A DNA stretch of 64,000 nucleotides. Origin: Thioalkalivibrio sp. XN279 (GTDB lineage Bacteria; Pseudomonadota; Gammaproteobacteria; Steroidobacterales; XN24). Each line of letters opens with the position of its first letter. Within the stretch, counting starts at the first letter, position 1. The notes under the pieces are model-generated. The model saw only the letters and a list, made by a program, of their open reading frames with translations. It searched no databases and had not been told where the DNA came from. A program made the position numbers and the translations under genes. Below are positions 1 through 13,303 of the stretch, one piece after another. The DNA is taken from NCBI RefSeq assembly GCF_011089885.1, contig NZ_JAANBD010000029.1:1-64000 (forward strand), written 5' to 3'.

Positions 1-1546
1 CGACGGCGGCCAGCGCCTCGTTGTGGCGCCGGCGCAGCCCGGCGAGCGCGCCCTCACCCGCCAGCGCGTCGTCCGGGTACGGCGCCAGCGCCTCGGGCCG
101 CGCCTGGTCGATACCCTCCAGGGCGCGCCAGCAGGCCCAGGCCAGGCTGGCCGCCTCGGCCTGCCGCTCGGCCTCGCCGTTGGCGCGGCGTCCATCCTCG
201 GCGATCTCGGCCAAGTAGCGCACGCGCCGCGGCGGGATCAGGGCGCCGTGGTCGGTGGACACCGGCAACTCCGGGGGTATCCACGCCGCCTCGTCCAGCC
301 CGCAGCGCGCCACCAGCGCCGTGCACAGGGCGCGAAAGAAGCGGTTTACCCCGGGGTCGTTGAACTGGCTGGCGATGGTCGGGTAGACGGGCACGCGCTC
401 GTCGGGCATGTCGAAGGCCTTGCGATTGCGCTTCCACTGCTTGCGCACGTCGCGCAGCGCGTCCTCGGCGCCGCGCTTCTCGAACTTGTTCAGCACCACC
501 AGCTCGGCGAAGTCGAGCATGTCGATCTTCTCCAGCTGGCTGGCGGCGCCGTACTCGCTGGTCATGACATAAACGGGCAGGTCCACCAGGTCGACGATCT
601 CGGTGTCGCTCTGGCCGATGCCCGCGGTCTCGACGATGACCAGGCCGAAGCCGGCCGCCTTGAGGAACTCGACGGACTCGGCGAGGGCCGCGCTGGTCGC
701 CAGGTGCTGGCGCCGGGTGGCGACGGAGCGCATGTAGATGCGCTCGTCGGCGAGGGAATTCATGCGGATGCGGTCGCCGAGCAGGGCACCGCCGGTGCGC
801 CGCCGCGTCGGGTCCACCGCCAGCACCGCGATGTGCAGTTCGGGGAAGGCGCGCAGGAAGCGGTTCAGCAGTTCGTCCGTGAGGCTGGACTTGCCGGCGC
901 CGCCGGTCCCGGTGATGCCGACCACGGGCACGGAGCGCGCGCCGATGCTGGCTACTGCGCCCTGCTGCCAGGCCCGAGCATCCTGGCCGCCGTCCGCGCC
1001 GTCCGCGCCCTCTTCGATCAGGCTCAGCGTGCGGCCGATGCGCAGGTAGTCCCGCGGCCCGTCCGCCCCGGGCGCCAGCTCGGGCCGGCGCGCGGCGCGC
1101 ACGCGCTTGAACACGTCCTCGATCATGCCCTCGAGGCCGAGCTTCATGCCCTCCTCGGGGCCGTAGACCCGCTCCACCCCGTAGGCTTCCAGCGCGCGCC
1201 GCTCCGCCGGGGCGATGGTGCCGCCCCCGCCCACCACCACGCGGATATGCTCGGCGTCGTGCTCGCGCAGCATGTCCACCATGTAGCGGAAGTACTCGTT
1301 GTGGCCGCCCTGGTACGACGAGACGGCGATGCCGTCGGCATCCTCCTGCAGGGCGGCGCGCACGATGTCGGCCACGCTGCGGTTGTGGCCCAGGTGCACC
1401 ACCTCCGCGCCGTGGGACTGCAGGATGCGGCGTATGATGTTGATGGCCGCGTCGTGGCCGTCAAACAGCGAAGCCGCCGTGACGAATCGCAGGGGGCGCC
1501 CCTCCGCGCCCGGCAGGACCTCGAGTTCGCGTGCTGCTGTGCTCAT
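1..1546 (-). CDS. icmF: Fused isobutyryl-CoA mutase IcmF (partial, C-terminus outside window)
   Basis: Coenzyme-B12-dependent mutase that interconverts isobutyryl-CoA and n-butyryl-CoA; characterised IcmF enzymes also slowly interconvert isovaleryl- and pivalyl-CoA. The reading frame is open from ATG 1546 to the window edge (about 515 codons). An N-terminal B12-binding domain carries the FDGHDAA motif with His31 as the expected lower cobalt ligand. It is followed by a MeaB/ArgK-type GTPase domain with a P-loop (GTGGAGKSS, near residues 210-220) and a VLNKFEK guanine-specificity motif. B12 domain, then G-protein, is the order found in IcmF and not in separate mutase subunits; the large substrate-binding domain (family length about 1090 aa) should lie beyond position 1. 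It is divergent from the leucine-degradation run, which suits a role in branched-chain acyl-CoA metabolism. Domain order is seen; substrate is inferred from the family. Confidence 0.93.
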   Translation of the reverse strand, partial: MSTAARELEVLPGAEGRPLRFVTAASLFDGHDAAINIIRRILQSHGAEVVHLGHNRSVADIVRAALQEDADGIAVSSYQGGHNEYFRYMVDMLREHDAEHIRVVVGGGGTIAPAERRALEAYGVERVYGPEEGMKLGLEGMIEDVFKRVRAARRPELAPGADGPRDYLRIGRTLSLIEEGADGADGGQDARAWQQGAVASIGARSVPVVGITGTGGAGKSSLTDELLNRFLRAFPELHIAVLAVDPTRRRTGGALLGDRIRMNSLADERIYMRSVATRRQHLATSAALAESVEFLKAAGFGLVIVETAGIGQSDTEIVDLVDLPVYVMTSEYGAASQLEKIDMLDFAELVVLNKFEKRGAEDALRDVRKQWKRNRKAFDMPDERVPVYPTIASQFNDPGVNRFFRALCTALVARCGLDEAAWIPPELPVSTDHGALIPPRRVRYLAEIAEDGRRANGEAERQAEAASLAWACWRALEGIDQARPEALAPYPDDALAGEGALAGLRRRHNEALAAV

Positions 1547-1887
1547 GGCTTTGGTGCGTATCCGGCGCCGCCCCGGGCGGCAAACAGCCCTTGATTATAG
1601 CGGCAAGCACCCGGTCACCGCGTTCCCGCCCGGATGCTGCAACGCGGCACAAGCGCACGGGAATGCACGGCTTTTCACCCGTCGCTATAATTGTCCGGCC
1701 CGACTCGCCGCCCGGCGGGACACGGAGGTCCGCCTCTCCTGTCAGCCCCGCGGCGCGACCAGCGTCATTGCAGACACTCGCGCGGCCCGCCCGGGTCCCG
1801 CCAGGCGTTGCGCACCAGAACAACGACCCAGAACAAGACTAAGGGGCGGACGCCCTGAACCGGACCAAACCCAGGAGGCATCCTCTG
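1547..1887. promoter_or_regulatory. Divergent promoter region between icmF and the leucine operon
   Basis: This 341-bp gap holds no credible gene. It contains two exact TATAAT hexamers facing opposite ways: 1594-1599 read on the minus strand (toward icmF, about 48 nt before its ATG) and 1686-1691 read on the plus strand (toward leucine dehydrogenase, about 197 nt before its ATG). I could not find a convincing -35 hexamer for either, so an activator or an extended element may be needed. A strong Shine-Dalgarno (AGGAGG, about 1872-1877) precedes the downstream ATG at 1888. The region is the natural place to look for an operator, since no regulator of the leucine operon lies nearby. Confidence 0.4.
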
Positions 1888-3009
1888 ATGAACCTGTTCC
1901 AGAAGCTCGAAGGCATGGGCCACGAGCAAGTCGTCTTTTTCCAGCACAAGGACAGCGGCCTGAAGGCCATCGTCGCCATCCACAACACCGCCCTCGGGCC
2001 GGCGCTGGGCGGATTGCGCATGTGGCCCTACGCGAGCGACGACGACGCGGTGAAGGACGTGCTGCGCCTGTCGCGGGGCATGACCTACAAGGCGGCGGTA
2101 TCCGGGCTCAACCTCGGCGGCGGCAAGGCGGTGCTCATCGGTGATCCGGCCAAGGACAAGAGCGAGGGCCTGTTCCGCGCCTTCGGCCGCTTCATCGGCT
2201 CGCTCGGCGGACGCTACATCACGGCCGAGGACGTCGGCACGACCGTCGACGACATGGACTACATCTACCAGGAGACGGATCGCGTGGTCGGCGTGCATCG
2301 CGTCCACGGCGGCAGCGGCGACCCTTCCCCCTTCACCGCCTTCGGCACCCTGCAAGGCATCAAGGCCTGCCTGCAGAAGAAATACGGCCACGACGACCCG
2401 GGCAAGGCGAGCTTCGCCATCCAGGGCGCCGGCAGCGTCGGCTACTACCTGGCCAAGTTCCTCTCCGAGGCCGGGGCCAAGGTGTTCGTGTGCGACATCA
2501 ACGCCGAGCGCGTGCAGCACATCGTGGACGAGTTCGGCGCCGAGGCCGTGAGCACCGACCAGATCTACGACGTGGACGCCAACGTGTTCGCGCCCTGCGC
2601 GCTCGGCGGCGTCATCAACGAGAACACGCTGCCGCGGCTGAAGTTCGACATCGTCGCCGGCAGCGCCAACAACCAGCTCGAGACCAACGACCACGGCACG
2701 GCGCTGGAAGAGCGCGGCATCCTCTACGCGCCTGACTACGCGATCAACGCCGGCGGCCTGATGAACGTCGCGATCGAGCTGCAGGGCTACGACCGCGACC
2801 GCGCCTACCGCATGGTTTCCAGCATCCGCGACATCATCAGCCGCATCTTCCTGCTGGCGGAGCGTGACGGCATCCCGACCTGGCAGGCCGCCGATCGCCT
2901 GGCCGAGGAGCGCATCGCCATGATCTCCAAGGTGAAGATCCCCTACACCAAGCGCTTCAAGGACCGCCTCTCGGGCCGCCGCAGCCACACCACGGAAATG
3001 ATGGGCTGA
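1888..3009 (+). CDS. ldh: Leucine dehydrogenase (Glu/Leu/Phe/Val dehydrogenase family)
   Basis: NAD-dependent oxidative deamination of leucine (and probably valine and isoleucine) to the branched 2-oxo acid, the first step of leucine breakdown. The 373 residues fit the usual 350-375. Visible family marks are the N-terminal GLRMWPY segment, the LNLGGGKAV motif with the catalytic lysine, and a Rossmann fold with the [10 protein letters not shown] dinucleotide loop. The C-terminal PDYAINAGG segment is also typical. The ATG at 1888 sits after AGGAGG. It is the first gene of a long same-strand run and ends 7 nt before isovaleryl-CoA dehydrogenase. The family also contains valine and phenylalanine dehydrogenases; leucine is favoured here by the downstream genes. 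Confidence 0.9.
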   Translation: MNLFQKLEGMGHEQVVFFQHKDSGLKAIVAIHNTALGPALGGLRMWPYASDDDAVKDVLRLSRGMTYKAAVSGLNLGGGKAVLIGDPAKDKSEGLFRAFGRFIGSLGGRYITAEDVGTTVDDMDYIYQETDRVVGVHRVHGGSGDPSPFTAFGTLQGIKACLQKKYGHDDPGKASFAIQGAGSVGYYLAKFLSEAGAKVFVCDINAERVQHIVDEFGAEAVSTDQIYDVDANVFAPCALGGVINENTLPRLKFDIVAGSANNQLETNDHGTALEERGILYAPDYAINAGGLMNVAIELQGYDRDRAYRMVSSIRDIISRIFLLAERDGIPTWQAADRLAEERIAMISKVKIPYTKRFKDRLSGRRSHTTEMMG

Positions 3010-3016
3010 GCACCGC

Positions 3017-4189
3017 ATGAGCGTCTTCAACACCGGCCTGGGCGAGGAGCTGGACCTGCTGCGCGACTCGGTGCGCCGCTTCGCGGAGGAGCGCATCGCG
3101 CCGCGGGCCGAAGAGATCGACCGCAGCAACGAGTTCCCGCAGGACCTCTGGCCTGCGCTGGGCGAGATGGGCCTGCTCGGGCTGACCGTCGGCGAGGACT
3201 ACGGCGGCTCGGGCCTCGGTTACCTGGCGCACTGCGTGGCCATGGAAGAGATCTCGCGCGCCTCCGCCTCGGTGGGCCTGTCCTACGGCGCGCACTCCAA
3301 CCTGTGCCTGAACAACATCTGGCTTAACGGCACCGAGGCGCAGAAAGCCAGGTACCTGCCGAAGCTGTGCTCCGGCGAATGGGTCGGCGCGCTCGCCATG
3401 TCCGAGCCCGGCGCCGGCTCCGACGTCATCGGCTCCATGAGCTGCCGCGCGGAGCAGCGCGGCGAGGTGTGGGTGGCGAACGGATCCAAGATGTGGATCA
3501 CCAACGGCCCCGAGGCCTCGGTGCTGCTGGTCTACATGCGCACCGCCGACCCGGCCGCGGGCTCAAAAAGCATTACCGCGTTCATCGTCGAAAAGGGCAT
3601 GCCCGGCTTCCGCACGGCGCAGAAGCTCGACAAGCTCGGCATGCGCGGCTCCAACACCTGCGAGCTGGTGTTCGAGGACTGCGAGATTCCCGCGGAGAAC
3701 GTGCTCGGCGAGGTCAACGGCGGCGCCTACATCCTGATGCGCGGCCTGGACTCCGAACGGCTGGTGCTCTCGGGCGGGCCGATCGGCATCATGCAGGCCT
3801 GCATGGACGCGGTGCTGCCTTACCTGCACGAGCGCAAGCAGTTCGGCCAGCCCATCGGCAGCTTCGGCATCATGCAGGCCAAGGTGGCCGACATGTACAC
3901 CGCGCTGCAGTCGGCGCGTGCTTTCTCTTACCGCGTCGCGGGTCAGTTCGACCGCGGCGAACCGACCCGCTTCGACGCCGCCGCCTGCCTGCTGCTGGCC
4001 TCGAAATCTGCCGTCGAGGTGGCGCTGGAAGCAATCCAGGCCCTGGGCGGCAACGGCTACATCAACGAGTACCCGACCGGAAGGCTGTTGCGCGACGCCA
4101 AGCTGTACGAGATCGGCGCCGGCACCAGCGAGATCCGGCGCATGCTGATCGGGCGCGAGCTGTTCCGTGCCACCGGCGGCGCCGACTAG
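3017..4189 (+). CDS. liuA: Isovaleryl-CoA dehydrogenase
   Basis: FAD enzyme that oxidises isovaleryl-CoA to 3-methylcrotonyl-CoA and passes electrons to ETF. At 390 residues it is a full-length acyl-CoA dehydrogenase. The catalytic base that separates isovaleryl-CoA dehydrogenases from most relatives lies in the G helix; here it is Glu247 in [12 protein letters not shown]. Other family marks are [19 protein letters not shown] and the C-terminal [12 protein letters not shown]. The placement of this Glu plus the neighbouring methylcrotonyl-CoA carboxylase genes makes the substrate call strong. It lies 7 nt after leucine dehydrogenase and 16 nt before the thiolase gene. Its electron acceptor, ETF, is encoded downstream in the same run. 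Confidence 0.95.
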   Translation: MSVFNTGLGEELDLLRDSVRRFAEERIAPRAEEIDRSNEFPQDLWPALGEMGLLGLTVGEDYGGSGLGYLAHCVAMEEISRASASVGLSYGAHSNLCLNNIWLNGTEAQKARYLPKLCSGEWVGALAMSEPGAGSDVIGSMSCRAEQRGEVWVANGSKMWITNGPEASVLLVYMRTADPAAGSKSITAFIVEKGMPGFRTAQKLDKLGMRGSNTCELVFEDCEIPAENVLGEVNGGAYILMRGLDSERLVLSGGPIGIMQACMDAVLPYLHERKQFGQPIGSFGIMQAKVADMYTALQSARAFSYRVAGQFDRGEPTRFDAAACLLLASKSAVEVALEAIQALGGNGYINEYPTGRLLRDAKLYEIGAGTSEIRRMLIGRELFRATGGAD

Positions 4190-4205
4190 AACAGGGAGTC
4201 ACACC

Positions 4206-5384
4206 ATGAGCGACACATCCATCGTCATCGCCGCCGCGCGGCGCACGCCCATAGGGTCTTTCCAGGGCGCGCTGTCCGCGGTGCCCACCCCGGAGCTCGG
4301 CGCCGCCGCGGCGCGCGCGGCGCTGGCCGACGCCGGCCTCGAGCCGGGCGAAATCTCGGAAGTCATCATGGGCTGCGTGCTGCCGGCCGGACTGGGCCAG
4401 GCGCCCGCGCGCCAGGCGGCCCTGGCGGCCGGCCTGCCCGAGAGCGTCGGCTGCACCACGATCAACAAGGTCTGCGGCTCGGGCATGAAGGCCGCCATGT
4501 TCGCCCACGACCTGCTCCACGCCGGCTCCGCCCGCATCGTGCTGGCCGGCGGCATGGAGTCCATGAGCAACGCGCCCTACCTGCTGCCGAAGGCGCGCGC
4601 GGGCTATCGCATGGGCCACCAGCAGGTGCTGGACCACATGTTCTACGACGGCCTGCAGAACCCCTACGACGGCCACATGATGGGGCACTTCGCCGAACAG
4701 ACCGCGGGCAAGTACGGCTTCACGCGCGAGGCCCAGGACGCCTTTTCCATCGAGAGCGTGCGCCGCGCGCTGGCGGCCGGCGACGGCGCCTTCGCGACCG
4801 AGATCACCCCGGTGACGGTAAAGACGCGGCGCGGCGAAGAGGTCGTGGCGACGGATGAGGAACCCGGCCGCTGCGACATCGACAAGATCCCGAGCATGCG
4901 GCCCGCCTTCGCCAAGGACGGCACGGTCACCGCCGCCTCCTCGTCCTCGATCTCCGACGGCGCCGCGGCGCTGGTGCTGACCACGGCGGCGGAGGCGGAG
5001 CGGCGCGGCATGACGCCGCTGGCGCGCATCGTCGGCCACGCCGGCTACGCGCACGCCCCCGAATGGTTCACCACTGCGCCGGTGTCGGCAATGCACCACC
5101 TGCTGGATCGCATCGGCTGGACAGCCGACCAGGTCGACCTGTACGAGATCAACGAGGCCTTCGCCGTGGTGGCGATGGCGGCCATCCACGACCTCGGCCT
5201 GGATCCGGCTAAAGTCAACGTCAACGGCGGCGCCTGCGCCCTCGGCCATCCCATCGGCGCCACCGGGGCGCGCATCCTGGTGACCCTGGTGCATGCCCTG
5301 CGCGCGCGCGGCCTGAAGCGCGGCGTCGCCTCGCTGTGCATCGGCGGCGGTGAAGCGACGGCCGTGGCGGTCGAGGCGCTCTGA
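4206..5384 (+). CDS. atoB: Acetyl-CoA C-acetyltransferase (thiolase)
   Basis: Biosynthetic-type thiolase that would split acetoacetyl-CoA into two acetyl-CoA, closing leucine degradation after acetoacetate has been activated by the acetoacetyl-CoA synthetase of the same run. The protein is 392 aa. The nucleophilic cysteine is Cys90 in [11 protein letters not shown]. The GHPIGATGA histidine motif and the C-terminal SLCIGGGEA cysteine motif are intact. I chose ATG 4206 over an in-frame upstream ATG at 4167 because the latter lies inside the isovaleryl-CoA dehydrogenase gene and adds no conserved sequence, while 4206 gives the standard N-terminus ([14 protein letters not shown]). A short GGGAG element precedes it. 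Family members differ in chain-length preference; the acetoacetyl-CoA role is inferred. Confidence 0.92.
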   Translation: MSDTSIVIAAARRTPIGSFQGALSAVPTPELGAAAARAALADAGLEPGEISEVIMGCVLPAGLGQAPARQAALAAGLPESVGCTTINKVCGSGMKAAMFAHDLLHAGSARIVLAGGMESMSNAPYLLPKARAGYRMGHQQVLDHMFYDGLQNPYDGHMMGHFAEQTAGKYGFTREAQDAFSIESVRRALAAGDGAFATEITPVTVKTRRGEEVVATDEEPGRCDIDKIPSMRPAFAKDGTVTAASSSSISDGAAALVLTTAAEAERRGMTPLARIVGHAGYAHAPEWFTTAPVSAMHHLLDRIGWTADQVDLYEINEAFAVVAMAAIHDLGLDPAKVNVNGGACALGHPIGATGARILVTLVHALRARGLKRGVASLCIGGGEATAVAVEAL

Positions 5385-5389
5385 GCCCG

Positions 5390-7000
<1,611 letters not shown>

Positions 7001-7010
7001 AGGCAGGCCC

Positions 7011-7840
7011 ATGGCCGACAATGTCTTGCTCGAAATCGACCGTCGCGGCGTCGCGACGCTGACGCTCAACCGCCCGGAGGTGCACAACGCCTTCGACGCC
7101 GCGCTGGTGCAGCGCCTCACCGAGCTGCTGGTGGGGCTGAAGTCGCGCGGCGATGTCCGCATCGTGGTGCTGACCGGCGCGGGGCGCTCCTTTTCCGCCG
7201 GCGCCGACGTCAACTGGATGCGCTCCATGGCGAGCTGCAGCGAAGAGGAGAACTTCGAGGACGCCCTGCATCTCGCGGACCTGATGGCGCTGCTGAATTC
7301 CATGCCGGTGCCGACCGTGGCCTGCGTCAACGGCCACGCCTACGGCGGCGGTGTCGGGCTGCTGGCCTGCTGCGACATCGTGCTGGCGAGCAACGAGGCC
7401 CGTTTCGCCCTGTCCGAGGTGCGCCTCGGCCTGGTGCCGGCCGTGATCAGCCCCTACGTGGTGGCGGCCATGGGCGAGCGCAATGCACGCCGGCTGTTCC
7501 TCAGCGGCGAGGCCATGAACGCCAAGCTGGCGCGCCGCGTCGGCCTGGTGCACGAGATCGCCAAGCCGAATAAGCTCGACGCCGCGCTGGAGGACCAGCT
7601 CGGCATGCTGCTCAAGGGCGGCCCCAACGCCCTGCGCGAGAGCAAGGAACTCATCTTCACGGTCGAGGGCGGCGCCATATCGGCGGACGCCGCGCTGCGG
7701 CGGCGCACCGCCCAGATCATCGCCCAGCTGCGCGTCTCGGCAGAAGGCCAGGAGGGCCTGGCGGCGTTCCTGGAGAAGCGCAAGCCGGCCTGGATCGACG
7801 CGGCAGCAGCGCCGCGGCGCGGAGAAAAAGAGGGCGCGGG

Positions 7841-7844
<4 letters not shown>
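7011..7844 (+). CDS. liuC: Methylglutaconyl-CoA hydratase (enoyl-CoA hydratase family)
   Basis: Crotonase-fold hydratase expected to convert 3-methylglutaconyl-CoA to 3-hydroxy-3-methylglutaryl-CoA. The protein is 277 aa. The oxyanion-hole segments are recognisable (SFSAGADVNWM and YGGGVGLLACCDI), and the active-site helix ALSEVRLGLVP is intact. ATG 7011 is preferred to an in-frame ATG at 6954 inside liuB; it starts 10 nt after the liuB stop behind an AGGCAGG element. The stop codon overlaps the GTG of liuD by 4 nt (GTGA), indicating translational coupling. General enoyl-CoA hydratases look alike; the assignment rests on its position between the two carboxylase subunits. Confidence 0.93.
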
Positions 7845-9847
<2,003 letters not shown>

Positions 9848-9848
9848 G

Positions 9849-10766
9849 GTGTCGCTGCCCGCGAGCGTGCGCATCGTCGAGGTCGGGCCCCGCGACGGAC
9901 TGCAGAACGAGCCGGCCGTGGTACCTGCGGCGGTGAAGATCGAGTTCATCCAGCGCCTGGCAGCGGCCGGGCTGCCGGCGGTGGAGGCCACCAGCTTCGT
10001 CAGCCCGCGCTGGATTCCCCAGCTGGCGGACGCCGACGAGGTCTACCGCGGCCTCGAACGCAGGCCCGGCGTGGCCTACCCCGTGCTCGTGCCCAACCTG
10101 CAGGGACTGGAGCGCGCGCTGGCGGCCGGCGTCAAGGAGATCGCGGTGTTCACCGCCGCCTCCGAGACCTTCAACCAGAAGAACATCAACGCCTCCATCG
10201 CCGAGAGCCTGGAGCGGATCCGCGCTCTCGCCGGGCCCGCACAGGACCGCGGCGTGCGTATCCGCGGCTACATTTCCTGCGTCCTCGGCTGCCCCTACGA
10301 GGGCCGCGTCACGGACGCGAAAGTAGTCGAGGTCGCCCAGGCGCTGTTCGCGCTCGGCTGCTACGAGGTCTCGCTGGGCGACACCATCGGCGTCGGCACG
10401 CCCGTGGCCGCGCGCCGCATGCTGTGGGCGGTGGCCGGTGAATGCGGCATGGAGCGCCTCGCGGTGCACTTCCACGACACCCGCGGCCAGGCGCTGGCGA
10501 ACATCTTCGCCTGCCTGGAAGCGGGCGTGAGCACGATCGACGCCTCGGTGGCCGGCCTCGGCGGCTGCCCCTACGCGCAGGGCGCCTCCGGCAACGTGGC
10601 GACCGAGGACCTGGCCTACCTGCTGCACGGCCTCGGCATCGAGACCGGCGTCGAACTCGACAAGCTCGTCGCCGCCGGCCGCTGGATCTGCGCGCAGCTC
10701 GACCGGGCGCCACGCAGCCGCCTGGCGCAGCTGCCCGAATACCTGGACGAATCAAGCAACGGATAA
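9849..10766 (+). CDS. liuE: Hydroxymethylglutaryl-CoA lyase
   Basis: TIM-barrel lyase that cleaves HMG-CoA to acetoacetate and acetyl-CoA, the last dedicated step of leucine degradation. 305 aa. The N-terminal EVGPRDGLQNE metal/catalytic motif, VLGCPYEG, and the C-terminal AGLGGCPYAQGASGN signature with the active-site cysteine are all present. I use GTG 9849, one base after the liuD stop, because it gives the normal start (SLPASVRIVEVGPRDG). An in-frame ATG at 9792 lies within liuD and adds a sequence without homology. No strong Shine-Dalgarno is visible, in keeping with coupled translation. The SDR gene begins 13 nt after its stop. Confidence 0.95.
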   Translation: MSLPASVRIVEVGPRDGLQNEPAVVPAAVKIEFIQRLAAAGLPAVEATSFVSPRWIPQLADADEVYRGLERRPGVAYPVLVPNLQGLERALAAGVKEIAVFTAASETFNQKNINASIAESLERIRALAGPAQDRGVRIRGYISCVLGCPYEGRVTDAKVVEVAQALFALGCYEVSLGDTIGVGTPVAARRMLWAVAGECGMERLAVHFHDTRGQALANIFACLEAGVSTIDASVAGLGGCPYAQGASGNVATEDLAYLLHGLGIETGVELDKLVAAGRWICAQLDRAPRSRLAQLPEYLDESSNG

Positions 10767-10779
10767 GGAAGAAGCCTCA

Positions 10780-11547
10780 ATGGAACTGTCACAGCTCAAG
10801 GCCGTCGTCTCCGGCGGCGCCTCCGGACTCGGCCACGCAGTGGCCCAACGCATCATCAATGAAGGCGGCAGCGTCGCCCTGCTCGACGTGAACGGGGCGC
10901 AGGGTCAACAGGCTGCCGCGGATCTCGGCGACCGTGCGATGTTCGTGCGCACCGACGTCAGCAACGAGGCCGAGGTCAACGCCGCCGTGGATGCGGCTGC
11001 CGGGGCTTTCGGCGGGATCAACCTGGCCGTGAGCTGCGCCGGCATCCTCGGCGCCGGGCGCGTGCTGGGCCGCGAGGGCCCGATGGAGGGCAGCTACTTC
11101 GCCAAGGTGATCATGGTGAACCTTGTGGGCACTTTCCTGCTCGCCAAGGCGGCGGCGGCGAAGATGCAGGAAAACGAGCCGAACGACCAGGGCGAGCGCG
11201 GCGTGATCGTGAACACGGCCTCGGTGGCAGCTTTCGAGGGCCAGGTCGGCCAGGCCGCCTACTCGGCCTCCAAGGGCGGCGTCGCCGCCATGGCGCTGCC
11301 GCTGGCGCGCGAGTTCGCCCGCCTCGGCATCCGCGTCAACACCATTGCCCCGGGCATTTTCCTTACCCCCATGATGGAAGGCATGCCCGAGCACATCCAG
11401 CAGTCGCTGGCCGCCCAGGTGCCCTTCCCGTCGCGGCTCGGCCGCCCGGAGGAGTTCGCCGACCTGGTGGCCTACATCTGCACCAACAGCATGCTGAACG
11501 CCGAGACCATCCGCCTCGACGGCGCCATCCGCATGCAGCCCAAATAG
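10780..11547 (+). CDS. SDR dehydrogenase, 3-hydroxyacyl-CoA dehydrogenase type II-like
   Basis: NAD-dependent short-chain dehydrogenase of 255 aa. It has the classical GGASGLG cofactor loop, an NTAS segment and the catalytic pair Tyr161/Lys165 in YSASKGG. The C-terminal EHIQQSLAAQVPFPSRLGRP segment resembles mammalian HSD17B10 and bacterial 2-methyl-3-hydroxybutyryl-CoA dehydrogenases. That enzyme acts in isoleucine, not leucine, breakdown, so its presence suggests the operon also serves isoleucine, with the thiolase upstream perhaps acting on 2-methylacetoacetyl-CoA. Start ATG 10780 follows a GGAAG element. The spacing of 13 nt from HMG-CoA lyase supports co-transcription. Exact substrate is inferred. 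Confidence 0.85.
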   Translation: MELSQLKAVVSGGASGLGHAVAQRIINEGGSVALLDVNGAQGQQAAADLGDRAMFVRTDVSNEAEVNAAVDAAAGAFGGINLAVSCAGILGAGRVLGREGPMEGSYFAKVIMVNLVGTFLLAKAAAAKMQENEPNDQGERGVIVNTASVAAFEGQVGQAAYSASKGGVAAMALPLAREFARLGIRVNTIAPGIFLTPMMEGMPEHIQQSLAAQVPFPSRLGRPEEFADLVAYICTNSMLNAETIRLDGAIRMQPK

Positions 11548-11601
11548 CCGGATGCCTCGGGTAAAATCACCGGTTCAGCCGCGCACGAGGACGAGTCGCC
11601 G

Positions 11602-13263
11602 ATGAGCGCACACGACAAGGACATCGAGCGCGATGTCATGGAGTACGACTACGCCATCGTGGGCGGCGGGCCGGCCGGCCTCGCCTGCGCCATCCGCCTG
11701 AAGGAGAAACTCCCGGAGGCGAACATCTGCCTGCTGGAAAAGGGCTCCGAGATCGGCGCGCACATCCTCTCCGGCTGCGTCATGGAGCCGGGGCCGCTGG
11801 ACGAGCTCATGCCGGCCTGGCGCGACAACCCGCCGGCCATCTGCGTCCCCGCCGGCGCGGACGAGTTCCGCCTCTACACCCGCAAGCGCTCCTACAAGCT
11901 GCCGACACCACCGCAGATGCACAACGCGGGGAATTTCATCGTTTCCCTCGGCGAGCTGTGCAAGCAGCTGGCTGCGCACGCAGAGTCGCTCGGCGTGGAG
12001 GTATTCCCGGGCTTCCCGGGCCGGCATCCCCTGCTCGAGGGCGAAGGCGATGCGGCGCGGGTGATCGGCGTGCGCTGCGGCGACATGGGCCGGGAAGCGG
12101 ACGGCACGCCCGACGGCCGCCCCGGCGACAACTTCGCCGCCGGCGTCGATATCCACGCGAAAGTCACCCTGTTCGCCGAGGGCTGCCGCGGCAGCCTTTC
12201 CAAGCAACTCATCGCGCGCTTCGGCCTCGACCGCGACGCCATGCCGCAGACCTACGGCCTCGGCTTCAAGGAGCTGTGGCAGCTCCCCGCGGGGCGCACC
12301 ACGCCGGGGCTGATCCAGCACAGCGTGGGCTGGCCGCTGGACAACGCCACCTACGGCGGCAGCTTCCTTTACCACCTCGACCAGGACCGCGTGTACATCG
12401 GCTACGTGGTCGGGCTCGACTACGCCGACCCGCGCTTCTCGCCCTTCGAGGCCTTCCAGCAGTTCAAGCACCACCCCGACATGCGCGCCCTGCTGGAGGG
12501 CGGCGAGATCATCTCTACCGGCGCCCGCACCATCATCGAGGGCGGCTGGCAGGCCTTGCCGAGAATGGACATGCCCGGCGCGCTGCTCATCGGCGACGGC
12601 GCCGGCACCCTGAACGTGCCGAAGATCAAGGGCGTGCACCAGGCCATCCGCTCCGGCATGCTCGCCGCCGACCACCTGGCGGCCACCGGTCAGCCCGCAG
12701 GCTACGACGCCGCCTTCCGTGCCTCCGCCGCGGGCGAAGAGCTGCGCAAGGTGCGCAATATCCGCCCCGGCTTCAACCGCGGCCTGTGGTTCGGCATGGC
12801 CAACGCCGCGCTGGAGACCGTGCTGGGCGGGCGCAGTCCCTGGACGCTGAAGACGCACTCCGACTGGGACAGCCTCAACTCGCTCGCTGCCGCGCGGGCG
12901 CACGACGGCCAGGCAGCGATGGCGGCAAACTGGGAAGCCGAGCGCACGCTGCCGCCGCGCGACCGCCTCGCCAGCGTGTATTTCGCCAACACCGCGCACG
13001 AGGAGGCCCAGCCGGTACACCTGCGCGTGGCCGACACCTCGATCTGCGCCACGCGCTGCGCGGAGGAATACGGCAACCCCTGCACCCGCTTCTGCCCCGT
13101 CGGCGTCTACGAGATGGTGGACGACGGCCAGGGCGGCCGGCAGCTGCAGATCAACGCTTCCAACTGCGTGCACTGCAAGGCCTGCGACATCAAGGACCCC
13201 TACCAGGTGATCAACTGGGTCACGCCGGAAGGCGGCAGCGGACCGAACTACCAGACAATGTGA
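11602..13263 (+). CDS. etfD: Electron-transfer flavoprotein-ubiquinone oxidoreductase
   Basis: Membrane-associated FAD and 4Fe-4S protein that accepts electrons from reduced ETF and reduces ubiquinone. 553 aa, near the usual 545-560. The N-terminal dinucleotide-binding loop is AIVGGGPAGLACAIRL. The C-terminus carries the cluster ligands in CTRFCPVG and NCVHCKACDIKDP and the conserved end (GGSGPNYQTM). Start ATG 11602 is preceded by GAGGACGAG; an internal Met at 11638 is a less likely alternative. The 54-nt gap from the SDR gene is one of the longest in this run and contains TAAAAT (about 11562), so an internal promoter is possible. It serves isovaleryl-CoA dehydrogenase through EtfAB encoded next. 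Confidence 0.96.
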   Translation: MSAHDKDIERDVMEYDYAIVGGGPAGLACAIRLKEKLPEANICLLEKGSEIGAHILSGCVMEPGPLDELMPAWRDNPPAICVPAGADEFRLYTRKRSYKLPTPPQMHNAGNFIVSLGELCKQLAAHAESLGVEVFPGFPGRHPLLEGEGDAARVIGVRCGDMGREADGTPDGRPGDNFAAGVDIHAKVTLFAEGCRGSLSKQLIARFGLDRDAMPQTYGLGFKELWQLPAGRTTPGLIQHSVGWPLDNATYGGSFLYHLDQDRVYIGYVVGLDYADPRFSPFEAFQQFKHHPDMRALLEGGEIISTGARTIIEGGWQALPRMDMPGALLIGDGAGTLNVPKIKGVHQAIRSGMLAADHLAATGQPAGYDAAFRASAAGEELRKVRNIRPGFNRGLWFGMANAALETVLGGRSPWTLKTHSDWDSLNSLAAARAHDGQAAMAANWEAERTLPPRDRLASVYFANTAHEEAQPVHLRVADTSICATRCAEEYGNPCTRFCPVGVYEMVDDGQGGRQLQINASNCVHCKACDIKDPYQVINWVTPEGGSGPNYQTM

Positions 13264-13303
13264 TCGCCGCGCCGGGGACGGCGCAGCACCTTAAGGAGAA
13301 GCC

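Noticed and set aside
23-1594. Long plus-strand open frame opposite icmF
   Set aside because: Composition is Arg/Ala/Gly/His-rich with no family motifs; it is the antisense shadow of a well-supported icmF gene in GC-rich DNA.
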